A DNA stretch of 64,000 nt from [Bacillus] enclensis (lineage in GTDB: Bacteria; Bacillota; Bacilli; Bacillales; Bacillaceae_B). The translations under genes and the position numbers were made by a program. Location of the stretch: NCBI RefSeq assembly GCF_001456935.1, contig NZ_KQ758482.1:62001-126000 (forward strand). Direction: 5' to 3'. The notes under the pieces were generated by a model. It was not told the DNA's origin, did not search any database, and saw only the letters and a list, made by a program, of their open reading frames with translations. Positions 7,761-15,707 of the stretch are shown piece by piece (positions within the stretch are counted from its first letter, which is position 1; each line of letters starts with the position of its first letter).

Positions 7761-8237
7761 ATGATGGAACAAGCTTATCCAGTTGATCATTCACGTACGA
7801 TCCAGACAAAATTGGTATTGCCGCCTGATACGAACCATATGCAGACCATCTTCGGCGGAAAGGTATTGGCATTTATCGATGAAATCGCTGCGCTGTCAGC
7901 CATGAAGCATTCGAGCTCGGCCGTGGTCACGGCTTCGATCGATTCGGTCGATTTCCTTTCGTCCGCAACCGTCGGGGACGCACTCAGCCTCGAGGCGATT
8001 GTGACTTCCACCGGAAGGACTTCGATGGAGGTATATGTAAAAGTCTTCTCTGCGAATCTATTGACCGGTATCAAAACCTTGACGACAGAGTCATTCCTCA
8101 CCATGGTCGCGGTGGATGAAGACGGGAAACCGAAGCCGGTGCCGAAAGTGATCCCGGAAACGGAAGAGGAAATAAGATTGTTCACCACCGCTGTTCTGAG
8201 AAAGGAACATCGGAAGAATCGGGCGTTGATTAAATAA
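7761..8237 (+). CDS. Acyl-CoA thioesterase, hotdog fold (YkhA family)
   Basis: About 158 residues from the ATG at 7761, which sits six bases after AGGGAG; an in-frame TTG at 7755 is less likely. The hotdog motif is clear: DTNHMQTIFGGKVLAFIDEIAA, with the catalytic Asp of the second half in VDEDG and SVDFLSSATVGD at the substrate cleft. The family hydrolyses acyl-CoA of short to long chain to free acid and CoA. It is the only gene behind the cobalamin riboswitch, which is unusual: no B12-dependent enzyme or transporter is next to it. A short basic C-terminal extension (RKEHRKNRALIK) is present. Confidence 0.92.
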   Translation: MMEQAYPVDHSRTIQTKLVLPPDTNHMQTIFGGKVLAFIDEIAALSAMKHSSSAVVTASIDSVDFLSSATVGDALSLEAIVTSTGRTSMEVYVKVFSANLLTGIKTLTTESFLTMVAVDEDGKPKPVPKVIPETEEEIRLFTTAVLRKEHRKNRALIK

Positions 8238-8417
8238 GTAAGAGGGCTGGGGTAATTAAAACAAAATAAAATATCCATTTAGGGTTATTAGGAGTTTGTT
8301 TTCCGCAAGTTAGCCGTGAGCCGCATTTGGTTAACCTGCGGTATCTTTTTAGGTGGTGATGATGAACATGGACAGATATTTTAGAATGATTCTTATTAGC
8401 TCATAAAATGTGAAAAT

Positions 8418-8551
8418 GGATCATATATTTCTGAAATGGATCATATTTCCGGAAAACGGATCATATATTTTCAGAATGGATCATATTTCCGGAAAATGGA
8501 TCATATATTTTCAGAATGGATCATAAATCCTGAAAACGGATCATAAACACC
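8418..8551. repeat. Intergenic array of GGATCATA units, exact 20-bp period
   Basis: GGATCATA begins at 8418, 8438, 8458, 8478, 8498, 8518 and 8538, a perfect 20-base step; a degenerate unit also precedes it (TCATA at 8401). The 12 bases between cores alternate between TATTTTCAGAAT-like and TTTCCGGAAAAY types, so the real unit is a 40-base dimer. The variable parts are near-palindromes (TTTCCGGAAA is perfect). The array fills the gap between two convergent genes, thioesterase (+) and SLC13 transporter (-). The rest of this 530-base gap shows nothing recognisable. Confidence 0.9.
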
Positions 8552-8768
8552 CCACACCGTATCACTTCACCGCCTCAATCAATAGATAACTCTCCCCTCT
8601 CCCGCCTTTACAGCCCTCTTTTCACATTTCCACACAGAAATCCCCTTTAGTTTCATCAAAATATTGAAAAACCGTACACGAATTCAAAATAAAAACACTT
8701 CTAATGATCGTTCTGATTTTCATTAGACCAGGCATTCCCTCCCCCTCCCTTGCAAAAAAGAAATTCCC

Positions 8769-10130
8769 TTACCAGTAAAAGAACACCGAGCAGATAATGA
8801 CGGCTATCCAGGCGGCGGATGACCAAAATCCTGCCCGCATTAAATCCTTGTCAGTAAAATAACCGTACGAGTAGCTGATCAGATGGACCGGGGACTGGGT
8901 GACAAGAAAGAAGCCCGGGACGCATGCCAGAAACACGGGCATGGCAATTTGCATGGGTGATAAATCCGGGATTGTATGTCCAATCGTAATGCTGAGGGGG
9001 AGCATGATGGTCAAAAACCCCAGGATATTGACAAAGACGATACGAATGATACTGGTGCATAAAATGAGAAGGAGAATGATCATCCAGGATTGGCGGCCTG
9101 TCAGCAGTGAGTCCAAACCTTCTGCCATCCATTCAATCGTGCCTGTATGGATCAGCATCCCGGATACCATTAAAGTAGAGGCGAAAAAGAGCATCAGATC
9201 CCAATCAATCGATTCCCTTGCTTCTTCCCATTTCCATACTCCTGCAAAAGGGATCAAGGTTATACATGCGCCCAGCAGGCCGACCTGAGGAATGGAATAA
9301 CCATGCAGAGGCTGTGCAATCCACAGGATCAAGGTTCCACCGATTATACACATGATCTTTTTTTCGTTGATGCTCACGGGCCCAAGCTCACTGATTCTTT
9401 CTTCGATCAATGCTAATAACAGCTTTCGGTCAATCTTCTCAGGAGGAAAAATCAGTAAGAATATCCCCCACAGTATCACGATAAAAAGCAGCACCGGTAT
9501 TCCAAAAGTCAGGAACCATTTTATATAATTCAAATCGCTCGAAACATCGCTCAGGATCCCGAAAGCGTAGATAGTGGAACTTGCCCCCGTCGCAACAAAC
9601 GCCCCTGAAATGGCAGCAAGATAGGCAACCCCGATAAACAGTGACTTGCCCAAATAATGGACATCCCCTAATTTGCGCAGACTTTTCAGCAGGCTGTCCA
9701 GTACAGATGATAACAGGCTGCCTTTCCCTACATTCGACGGTATCAGGACAGACAGGACGATCATGAGCAAAAACGAGATGAAGATCAATGCTTTGCCCGA
9801 TCCTCCAGACATCTTTAACATAAAGAGCGATACCCTGCTTGCCAGACCCGTTTTGATGAATGCAGCTGAGATAATGAATGTTGAAAACAAGAGCCAAACG
9901 ATACCCGAACTGAAATAACTCAATGTCTGTTCATAACTGAAAAAATGAAACGAAATCAGCAGTATGAGCAGCAGCGAGCTGAACGCAAGCGGAAAGACTT
10001 TGCCGATCCAGAGGATTTGAATGATGATGAGTGCAGCGATAGCCTTCCATGTTTCATCCCAGTCAAAAAAAGGGAGAAAAAATAAAACATATAATAGGAA
10101 CGTGATAACCAGTAACAGTTGTTTTTTCAT
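8769..10130 (-). CDS. SLC13 (DASS)-type anion:sodium symporter
   Basis: About 453 residues from the ATG at 10128-10130, which follows GGGAG at eight bases; an upstream ATG at 10145 has only a weak site. Around 12 membrane helices. SLC13/DASS features: a helix hairpin with SVLIPSNVGKGSLLSSVLD, the ATGASSTIYAFGIL segment in the first half, and a matching FVNILGFLTIMLPLS plus VTQSPVHLISYSYGYFT segment in the second. The family imports di- or tricarboxylates or sulfate with sodium. It lies last in the run tctCBA-tcuA, after the tcuA terminator at 10155, so it may have its own promoter. The substrate is probably a carboxylate, from context only. Confidence 0.8.
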   Translation of the reverse strand: MKKQLLLVITFLLYVLFFLPFFDWDETWKAIAALIIIQILWIGKVFPLAFSSLLLILLISFHFFSYEQTLSYFSSGIVWLLFSTFIISAAFIKTGLASRVSLFMLKMSGGSGKALIFISFLLMIVLSVLIPSNVGKGSLLSSVLDSLLKSLRKLGDVHYLGKSLFIGVAYLAAISGAFVATGASSTIYAFGILSDVSSDLNYIKWFLTFGIPVLLFIVILWGIFLLIFPPEKIDRKLLLALIEERISELGPVSINEKKIMCIIGGTLILWIAQPLHGYSIPQVGLLGACITLIPFAGVWKWEEARESIDWDLMLFFASTLMVSGMLIHTGTIEWMAEGLDSLLTGRQSWMIILLLILCTSIIRIVFVNILGFLTIMLPLSITIGHTIPDLSPMQIAMPVFLACVPGFFLVTQSPVHLISYSYGYFTDKDLMRAGFWSSAAWIAVIICSVFFYW

Positions 10131-10154
10131 GACGATTACTCCCATCTTTCATTC

Positions 10155-10195
10155 AAAGGAAAAAGCCACCGGCAATGGGGTGACTTTTTCCTTTT
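10155..10195 (-). terminator. Terminator of tcuA
   Basis: AAAGGAAAAAGCCACC pairs with GGGGTGACTTTTTCCTTT around a short loop; T-rich on the minus side. It lies between tcuA and the SLC13 gene. Confidence 0.85.
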
Positions 10196-10206
10196 ATCAA
10201 TCGGTA

Positions 10207-11721
10207 TCAGTGAATGATCGTAGAATCCCGCTTATTACCGAGGGCATACCGGGCAGCCGAAGAGCCGGCTGTTTTCCCATAAACTGCCCCAGACATCAAC
10301 CCGGATCCCCCAGGGTAATTGTGATAAAAAATCCCGCCGACCATTTCTCCTGCAGCGAACAGGCCGGATAATGGTTCATCATCCGTCTTTAACACTTCTC
10401 CTGATGGATTGACACGCAGCCCGCCGAAAGAAAATGTAATCCCGCACGTAACCGGGAAAGCATAGAATGGACCCTTCTCGACCTTCAACGCCCAGTTCGT
10501 CTTTTCAGGCGTCAGCCCCGCTGTTTTCTTGCCGTCTTTTTCCGTAGGATTGTACTCCCCGTCTTGAACGGCTGCATTATACTCCTCAATCGTCTGCAGG
10601 AATTGCTCCTTGTTAACGGAAAGCTGATTAACAAGCTCCTCCAGGGTTTCACCCTTATAGCAGGTCGCTTCCTCAAGATCATATTCCTTCCTCAGCAGCG
10701 GCCGGACTTGAGAGTCGTAAATCTGATAGGCGACGTGACCCGGCTGTTTTAAGATTTCCCTTCCGTACTTGGCGTACGTGTAATTCCGAAAGTCCGCTCC
10801 TTCATCTACAAATCGTTTTCCATCTTTATTCAACATGATGCTGAGGGGATAGGAATGTTTCTTGAAGATGTCACCGGGTTTTTTAAAGTCACCGACTTTT
10901 GGTGCATGATAGTCCGTGCCGATTGAATGACAGCCGGAGTATTCACCAAATTTCTCCGCTCCTGCAGCAACCGCCATTGTTATTCCGTCGCCGGTGTTAT
11001 ATTCGGTTCCGCGGACAATTGCCGCTTCCCATTCTTCCCCGATATGTTTTTTCCGAAGCTTCTTGTCTGCTTCAAAACTTCCGCAGGCGAGAATGACCCC
11101 TGAGGATTCAACGTTGATCCGCTCTTCACCCTTCTGTACAACCACACCGCTTATCTTTCCGCCTTCTTTTACAAGTTCCACTGCAGCAGCCTCATACCAA
11201 ATATCGATCCCCAGTTCACCTGCACGTGAAAAAAGCTGCTTCATCAAACCGATTCCTTTGTTTTCCGTCTTGACAGGAAGACCGCCCCAGAAATGACGCT
11301 TGCCATCCTTTTCATATGATTGATTATCATAATTGAGTTCAAATTTCACTCCATGCCCCTTCATCCAAACGAGCGTTTCAAACGATCGGTCCACCAGTTG
11401 TCTGGCAAGCTCCGGCTGGCTCTTTCCCTCTGTTACGCGCATGATATCATCATAATAATCTTCCTCATTGTAATCGGGCATGACGATTGAATCTGCCTCT
11501 TCATCAGAGAGATCCGTCACAACCTTTCGGATATCGGCGAAATCATGATAGGCCACTCTGATCGCCCCATCGGTGAAAAATGAATTTCCGCCTTTCTTAT
11601 GTTCAGGACCTTTTTCGAGGACCAGTACCTCCGCCCCTTCTTCGCAGGCTGAAATGGCCGCACACAAGGCCGCGTTCCCCGCTCCGACAACAACTACATC
11701 ATACGATTTAACCTTTGACAT
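10207..11721 (-). CDS. tcuA: FAD-dependent tricarballylate dehydrogenase TcuA
   Basis: 504 residues of the fumarate reductase/succinate dehydrogenase flavoprotein type. N-terminal Rossmann motif VVVVGAGNAALCAAISA, GGNSFFTDGAIR, a substrate-loop HSIG and HNYPGGSGLMSGAVYGKTAG at the C-terminal FAD site. TcuA oxidises tricarballylate to cis-aconitate, which enters the TCA cycle. In Salmonella electrons leave through TcuB; no TcuB is visible here. The start ATG follows GAGGAGG, and the gene begins 15 bases after tctA, so it is the last gene of the tctCBA-tcuA operon. The context supports tricarballylate or a related tricarboxylate as growth substrate. Confidence 0.88.
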   Translation of the reverse strand: MSKVKSYDVVVVGAGNAALCAAISACEEGAEVLVLEKGPEHKKGGNSFFTDGAIRVAYHDFADIRKVVTDLSDEEADSIVMPDYNEEDYYDDIMRVTEGKSQPELARQLVDRSFETLVWMKGHGVKFELNYDNQSYEKDGKRHFWGGLPVKTENKGIGLMKQLFSRAGELGIDIWYEAAAVELVKEGGKISGVVVQKGEERINVESSGVILACGSFEADKKLRKKHIGEEWEAAIVRGTEYNTGDGITMAVAAGAEKFGEYSGCHSIGTDYHAPKVGDFKKPGDIFKKHSYPLSIMLNKDGKRFVDEGADFRNYTYAKYGREILKQPGHVAYQIYDSQVRPLLRKEYDLEEATCYKGETLEELVNQLSVNKEQFLQTIEEYNAAVQDGEYNPTEKDGKKTAGLTPEKTNWALKVEKGPFYAFPVTCGITFSFGGLRVNPSGEVLKTDDEPLSGLFAAGEMVGGIFYHNYPGGSGLMSGAVYGKTAGSSAARYALGNKRDSTIIH

Positions 11722-11736
11722 CGATTTGCCTCCTCA

Positions 11737-13251
11737 TTACATGTCTTTTGTGATTGGGTCGACAGGATTCTTCCCTTTCTTTTTAAACACTTTGATCAGC
11801 AATGGATAGAACAGTGATAACAGCGTCAATACAGCTAATCCGATGGCAATCGGCGTGTCAAAAAAGATACCGAGGCTGCCATTTGACGAAAGCACTGCCA
11901 TCCTGAAGTTCTGTTCCATATCTGTTCCGACAATCAAAGCCAGAACCAGCGGGGCAATCGGGAAATCCATGACCTTCAAAAATAAACCGAATACTCCGAA
12001 AATTAACAGCAGGAAGAAATCCACTGCACTGTAACTGAGCGTGTAGGTTCCGATAAAAGCAAGGATCACAATGACCGGATACAACACTTTTGCAGGTGTA
12101 TCCAAAATCTTCACTAACAGCCCGACAAGTAAAATATTAATAATCACAAGTGCTATATTCCCGATGAACATACTATTGATCAGTGTCCAAACCGTATTGG
12201 GATCATTTTCAAACAAAAGAGGTCCCGGCTTCATACCCAGCATGACAAGTGCTCCGAGCATGACAGCGGTGGTGCCCGAGCCCGGTATCCCCATCGTCAA
12301 TAACGGGATCATCGCACCGACAGAAGCCGCATTATTGGCAGATTCAGGAGCTGCAAGCCCTTCTACTGCACCTTTCCCGAATGCTTCAGGTTTTTTGGAG
12401 ATTTGCTTCTCTGTCGAGTAACTGATCATCGATGCGATCGATCCCCCGGCTCCCGGAAGGACACCGATTACAAATCCCAGCGGACCGCTTCTGAGAATCG
12501 GCCACAGTGAGCGTTTCCACTGCTTTTTCGTAAACCAGATCTTCCCGACTTTCTTTTTCTCTCTTTTCTCCTGATCGATCGTCAAATAATTGTAAAGGAC
12601 TTCCCCTACTGCATATACGCCGATGATCACGATTAGAAAATCGATCCCTTCACTTAAATGTGAACTCCCGAAAGTGAAGCGATAGACTCCGCTTTGTGTA
12701 TCAATGCCCACCGTACTTAGCATCAGCCCAAGAAACATGGCGATGAACCCCTTCACCATTTTTCCTACTGACAGGGCAACAATCGCCGAAAGAGTCAGCA
12801 GCATTAATAAAAAGTATTCAGCCGGGCCGAATTTCAATGCAAAGCTTGCAAGCGGCTCGGCAAGGAAGATAAACCCGATGACGGCCATCATTCCCCCGAT
12901 GAAAGAGGCGACTGCCGATATGGCCATGGCCTGTCCTGCCTGACCCTTCTGAGCCATTGGATAACCGTCGAAAGTTGCGGCAATCGCAGAACCGTCACCC
13001 GGCGTATTTAATAGAATCGAACTCCTTGATCCTCCGTACATCGCCCCGTAATAGATGGCAGCCATCAGGATGATTGCACTGACGGGCTCCATGCCAAATG
13101 TAATCGGGATCAATACGGCTACGGCTGTTGCCGGTCCCAGGCCGGGGAGCATCCCGACGATCGTTCCAAGAAATCCTCCGATGACAACCCACATAATATT
13201 TATTGGTTCCAACGCAGTGGTTAACCCCTGCATAAAATTGCTAAAATCCAT
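11737..13251 (-). CDS. tctA: Tripartite tricarboxylate transporter large membrane subunit TctA
   Basis: 504 residues, about 11-12 membrane segments. The conserved TctA glycine-rich signature appears at the N terminus (GTIVGMLPGLGPATAVAVLIPITFG) and again inverted in the middle (GFVIGVLPGAGGSIASMISYSTEK). LAAPESANNAASVGAMIPLLTMGIPGSGTTAVML is the other family hallmark. It forms the channel of a secondary, binding-protein-dependent TTT transporter with TctB and TctC. GGAGGTG precedes the ATG at six bases; it lies 12 bases after tctB. Confidence 0.95.
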   Translation of the reverse strand: MDFSNFMQGLTTALEPINIMWVVIGGFLGTIVGMLPGLGPATAVAVLIPITFGMEPVSAIILMAAIYYGAMYGGSRSSILLNTPGDGSAIAATFDGYPMAQKGQAGQAMAISAVASFIGGMMAVIGFIFLAEPLASFALKFGPAEYFLLMLLTLSAIVALSVGKMVKGFIAMFLGLMLSTVGIDTQSGVYRFTFGSSHLSEGIDFLIVIIGVYAVGEVLYNYLTIDQEKREKKKVGKIWFTKKQWKRSLWPILRSGPLGFVIGVLPGAGGSIASMISYSTEKQISKKPEAFGKGAVEGLAAPESANNAASVGAMIPLLTMGIPGSGTTAVMLGALVMLGMKPGPLLFENDPNTVWTLINSMFIGNIALVIINILLVGLLVKILDTPAKVLYPVIVILAFIGTYTLSYSAVDFFLLLIFGVFGLFLKVMDFPIAPLVLALIVGTDMEQNFRMAVLSSNGSLGIFFDTPIAIGLAVLTLLSLFYPLLIKVFKKKGKNPVDPITKDM

Positions 13252-13263
13252 CTAGTGCACCTC

Positions 13264-13710
13264 CTATGGAAGACTGACTCCTAATAAAATGCTGAATGCA
13301 TACCATGATAGAAAAGAAAAGCTGATAGCCACTATCACATTAACAACATATTTTTTACCGTTGACCGTAAATAACAAAGCACCCAAAAATAAAATAGTAG
13401 AAAATAAGAACCCGATCCGTTCAAATATGAACGCATAAACAGCTCCGTATAAAACAGTCAGGGCAATCAATTTCGGTGTTCTCCCTTTCAGCAGAAGTTT
13501 GATATCTTCATTATGAACATCAAGATTCTTCCACTCTTGAAATAAGTAAACCACGCTAAATACCAGCATGAATACACTTAATCCGACCGGAAAATAGAGC
13601 GGCCCGTTTGGATTCCCGAGATTGGCCTTTGGCAAATTGATGGATGCTATTAAAAAAAAGAAGCTTAATAGAATTAAAAAAATGGGCATCCCGAGTTTGA
13701 TTGCTCTCAT
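13264..13710 (-). CDS. tctB: Tripartite tricarboxylate transporter small membrane subunit TctB
   Basis: About 148 residues from the ATG at 13708-13710, nine bases after GAGGAGG; a TTG nine bases upstream is an alternative. Four hydrophobic helices in the TctB arrangement, with the usual conserved PNGPLYFPVGLS loop between helices 1 and 2. Weakly conserved family; the call rests mainly on size, topology, this loop and its place between tctC and tctA. Confidence 0.88.
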   Translation of the reverse strand: MRAIKLGMPIFLILLSFFFLIASINLPKANLGNPNGPLYFPVGLSVFMLVFSVVYLFQEWKNLDVHNEDIKLLLKGRTPKLIALTVLYGAVYAFIFERIGFLFSTILFLGALLFTVNGKKYVVNVIVAISFSFLSWYAFSILLGVSLP

Positions 13711-13779
13711 GCATTTCAACCTCCTCTATGACAGTAGACCGGCGGGAGACTCTCATCAGTCTCCCACCCGTCCGTCAGA

Positions 13780-14757
13780 TTAATTTTTCAGCCCGGAACT
13801 TTCCACAAGGTCTGAATATAATTTTTCCTGCTCCTTCATGAATTCCTTTGTTTCTTTGCTGTCTTTGTAAAAATCATCCCAGTCATTGTTTTCAAGCATC
13901 TTCTTCCATTCATCCGTTTTGACCATTTCACCGATTTTTTCATCCCAATAAGCGATTTCTTCTTCAGTCATATCCCCAGGGCCCATGATGCCTCTCCAGT
14001 GAGGGAAGACCATGTCCACTCCTTCTTCCGTCCAGGTTGGAACTTCATCCAGTCCTTCCAGCCTTTCTTCAGAAGATACCGCAAGGATCTTCAGCTTCCC
14101 TGCCAAGTGCTGCTCTTTCACTTCTGAAAGGGATGTCGTCACTGCATCAACATGTCCTCCGAGCAGCGCCGTCACGACGTCGCCGCCACCTTCATAGACA
14201 AGAAAGTCGAGTTTAGTGGGATCGATTCCCTTCTCGCTTGCTGCCTGTACAATTGACAGGTGGTCATCGTTCCCGAGTCCCGGACCTACTCCGATTTTGA
14301 GAGACTTTGGATCTTTCTTCATCTGATCCAGCAGTTCAGAAGCGGTTTCATATTTTGAATCAACCGGAACCGCGAGTGCCTGCCATTCTGTTGCCAATGT
14401 GGCAATCGGAGTGAATTGTTCATGTGATAGATCGCTTTGTCCCAATAATTTATTTGTCAGTACCAGACTTGAATTGATTGCAAGATGGTGGGCATCCTTC
14501 TTCTCGAGATATTTCCATCCCGCTTCTCCGCCTCCGCCCGGTTTATTGATGACATTGATGTTTTTATCCACAATGTCGTTGTCACGCAAAACCTTCTGGA
14601 CAGAACGCGCCGTTAAATCCCAGCCTCCGCCCGGAGAAGCCGGTGCGATGATTTCGATATTCTTCGACGGAAATTCCTTGTCACCCGAAGCAGAGCTTGA
14701 ACAAGCTGTCATCAATGCCATTACACAAATAATCAATACGAAGCCAAACCTTTTCAT
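13780..14757 (-). CDS. tctC: Tripartite tricarboxylate transporter substrate-binding lipoprotein TctC
   Basis: About 325 residues from the ATG at 14755-14757, which follows AAAGGGGTG; a longer reading to 14802 lacks a binding site. A lipoprotein signal peptide ends in LMTACSSS. The Bug/TctC family blocks are present: APASPGGGWDLTARSVQ, INKPGGGGEAGW and GVGPGLGNDDHLSI. The protein captures the substrate outside the membrane and hands it to TctAB. It is the first gene of the operon tctC-tctB-tctA-tcuA and sits behind a promoter with a cre box. Confidence 0.93.
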   Translation of the reverse strand: MKRFGFVLIICVMALMTACSSSASGDKEFPSKNIEIIAPASPGGGWDLTARSVQKVLRDNDIVDKNINVINKPGGGGEAGWKYLEKKDAHHLAINSSLVLTNKLLGQSDLSHEQFTPIATLATEWQALAVPVDSKYETASELLDQMKKDPKSLKIGVGPGLGNDDHLSIVQAASEKGIDPTKLDFLVYEGGGDVVTALLGGHVDAVTTSLSEVKEQHLAGKLKILAVSSEERLEGLDEVPTWTEEGVDMVFPHWRGIMGPGDMTEEEIAYWDEKIGEMVKTDEWKKMLENNDWDDFYKDSKETKEFMKEQEKLYSDLVESSGLKN

Positions 14758-14834
14758 ATTTTTCTGCACCCCTTTTATCTTGTTTGTACTCACCAGAAAC
14801 ATCCCCTGTCAAAAAGGTGAAATACGTTAATCTA

Positions 14835-14871
14835 ATCCTAGTTGCCGAACGAGTCTATGTAAACGTTTCCA
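14835..14871 (-). promoter_or_regulatory. tctC promoter overlapped by a CcpA cre box
   Basis: Minus strand TTTACA (-35, 14858-14863), 17 bases, TAGGAT (-10, 14835-14840). TGGAAACGTTTACA (14858-14871) is a full match to the cre consensus TGNAARCGNWWWCA and covers the -35 box, the standard place for CcpA repression. The operon should therefore be switched off by preferred sugars. Confidence 0.75.
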
Positions 14872-14901
14872 AAATATTATGTTTTAAAAAACTTATGGGG
14901 A

Positions 14902-14919
14902 TTTTGTTCATTTTGTTCA
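14902..14919 (-). promoter_or_regulatory. Direct repeat, candidate response-regulator site for tctC
   Basis: TTTTGTTCA occurs twice back to back (14902-14910, 14911-14919), 31 bases upstream of the cre box. This is where an activating CitT-like response regulator would bind. No experimental site is known to me for comparison. Confidence 0.45.
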
Positions 14920-14946
14920 CCGGTTTCTTCAGCTTTAAATAAAGAA

Positions 14947-14992
14947 GTCTGCCACCTAGGTTAAAGTGATCACTTTAGCCGTGGTGGCAGAC
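14947..14992 (-). terminator. Long hairpin after the response regulator gene
   Basis: GTCTGCCACC pairs with GGTGGCAGAC around an inner palindrome TTAAAGTGATCACTTTAG. The T-tract on the minus side is weak (CTTCTTTATTT). Probably a terminator between citT-like and tctC genes. Confidence 0.6.
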
Positions 14993-15009
14993 ACTATTTT
15001 TCCCGGGAA

Positions 15010-15705
15010 CTATTTCATTGCATTCTCACTTCCGATTCGGTATCTTCTTTCGGGACGCCCGACTATCCCGTAGACATGCTCGACCGTGGCATCCTTTATC
15101 CCAACCAGATATTCGAGATATCTCCTGGCGGTGGTCCGGGACGCCCCCATTTTTTCGCCGACTCTTTCAGAGGTGATCCCTTCTTTTTCCTCTTGCAGGA
15201 TCGCTGTCACTTTATGAAGAGTCAAGTAATCGATGCCCGGCGGAAGATCGTACCTTTTTTCGGCAGCTTTCTTTTTTTCCCTGCCAAAAAATTGATCCAG
15301 GACCTGTTGATTGACCTCTTCGGCAGAATCAAGCGCCGCTTTTTTCTGAAGATAGGACGTGATTGCTTCATGGAATTTCTCCAATGTTACCGGTTTGATC
15401 AAGTAGTGTTCGACACCATAACGAAGTGCCTTTTCTAAAAAGGCTTTATCTTTTGCAGCCGTGATCATAATGATATCTACGCAGGGATACTCGGATCGGA
15501 TATTATGCAATAATTCAGTGCCAAGCTGATCAGGCATGTATACATCAAGTAATAGCAGGTCAACATGATGTTCATCAAGAATAGTCAATGTATCTTTCGC
15601 ATTCATCGCTTTGCCGACTAATGTCAGCTGCTCATTTTTCGCCAAAAATTCTTCATGTATCTGTGCAATCCGAAAGTCATCTTCGGCAATGACAACTTTA
15701 ATCAT
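15010..15705 (-). CDS. Response regulator, CitT/DcuR (CitB) family
   Basis: 231 residues. Receiver domain 1-120 with phosphoacceptor Asp54 (LLLLDVYMPD), acidic pair in AEDD (8-10), Thr in MITAAKD and Lys in YLIKPV. The C-terminal part is a winged-helix DNA-binding domain with the CitB-family pattern EGITSERVGEKMGASRTTARRYLEYL. It starts two bases after the sensor kinase stop and is followed by a hairpin and the tct operon. B. subtilis CitT activates a citrate transporter when citrate is sensed, so control of tctCBA-tcuA is the likely job. Confidence 0.9.
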   Translation of the reverse strand: MIKVVIAEDDFRIAQIHEEFLAKNEQLTLVGKAMNAKDTLTILDEHHVDLLLLDVYMPDQLGTELLHNIRSEYPCVDIIMITAAKDKAFLEKALRYGVEHYLIKPVTLEKFHEAITSYLQKKAALDSAEEVNQQVLDQFFGREKKKAAEKRYDLPPGIDYLTLHKVTAILQEEKEGITSERVGEKMGASRTTARRYLEYLVGIKDATVEHVYGIVGRPERRYRIGSENAMK

Positions 15706-15707
15706 AC

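Noticed and set aside
8418-8551. CRISPR array
   Set aside because: Unit length is 20 bases with an 8-base core and no unique 30-base spacers; no cas genes are nearby. The same applies to 21367 and 54685.
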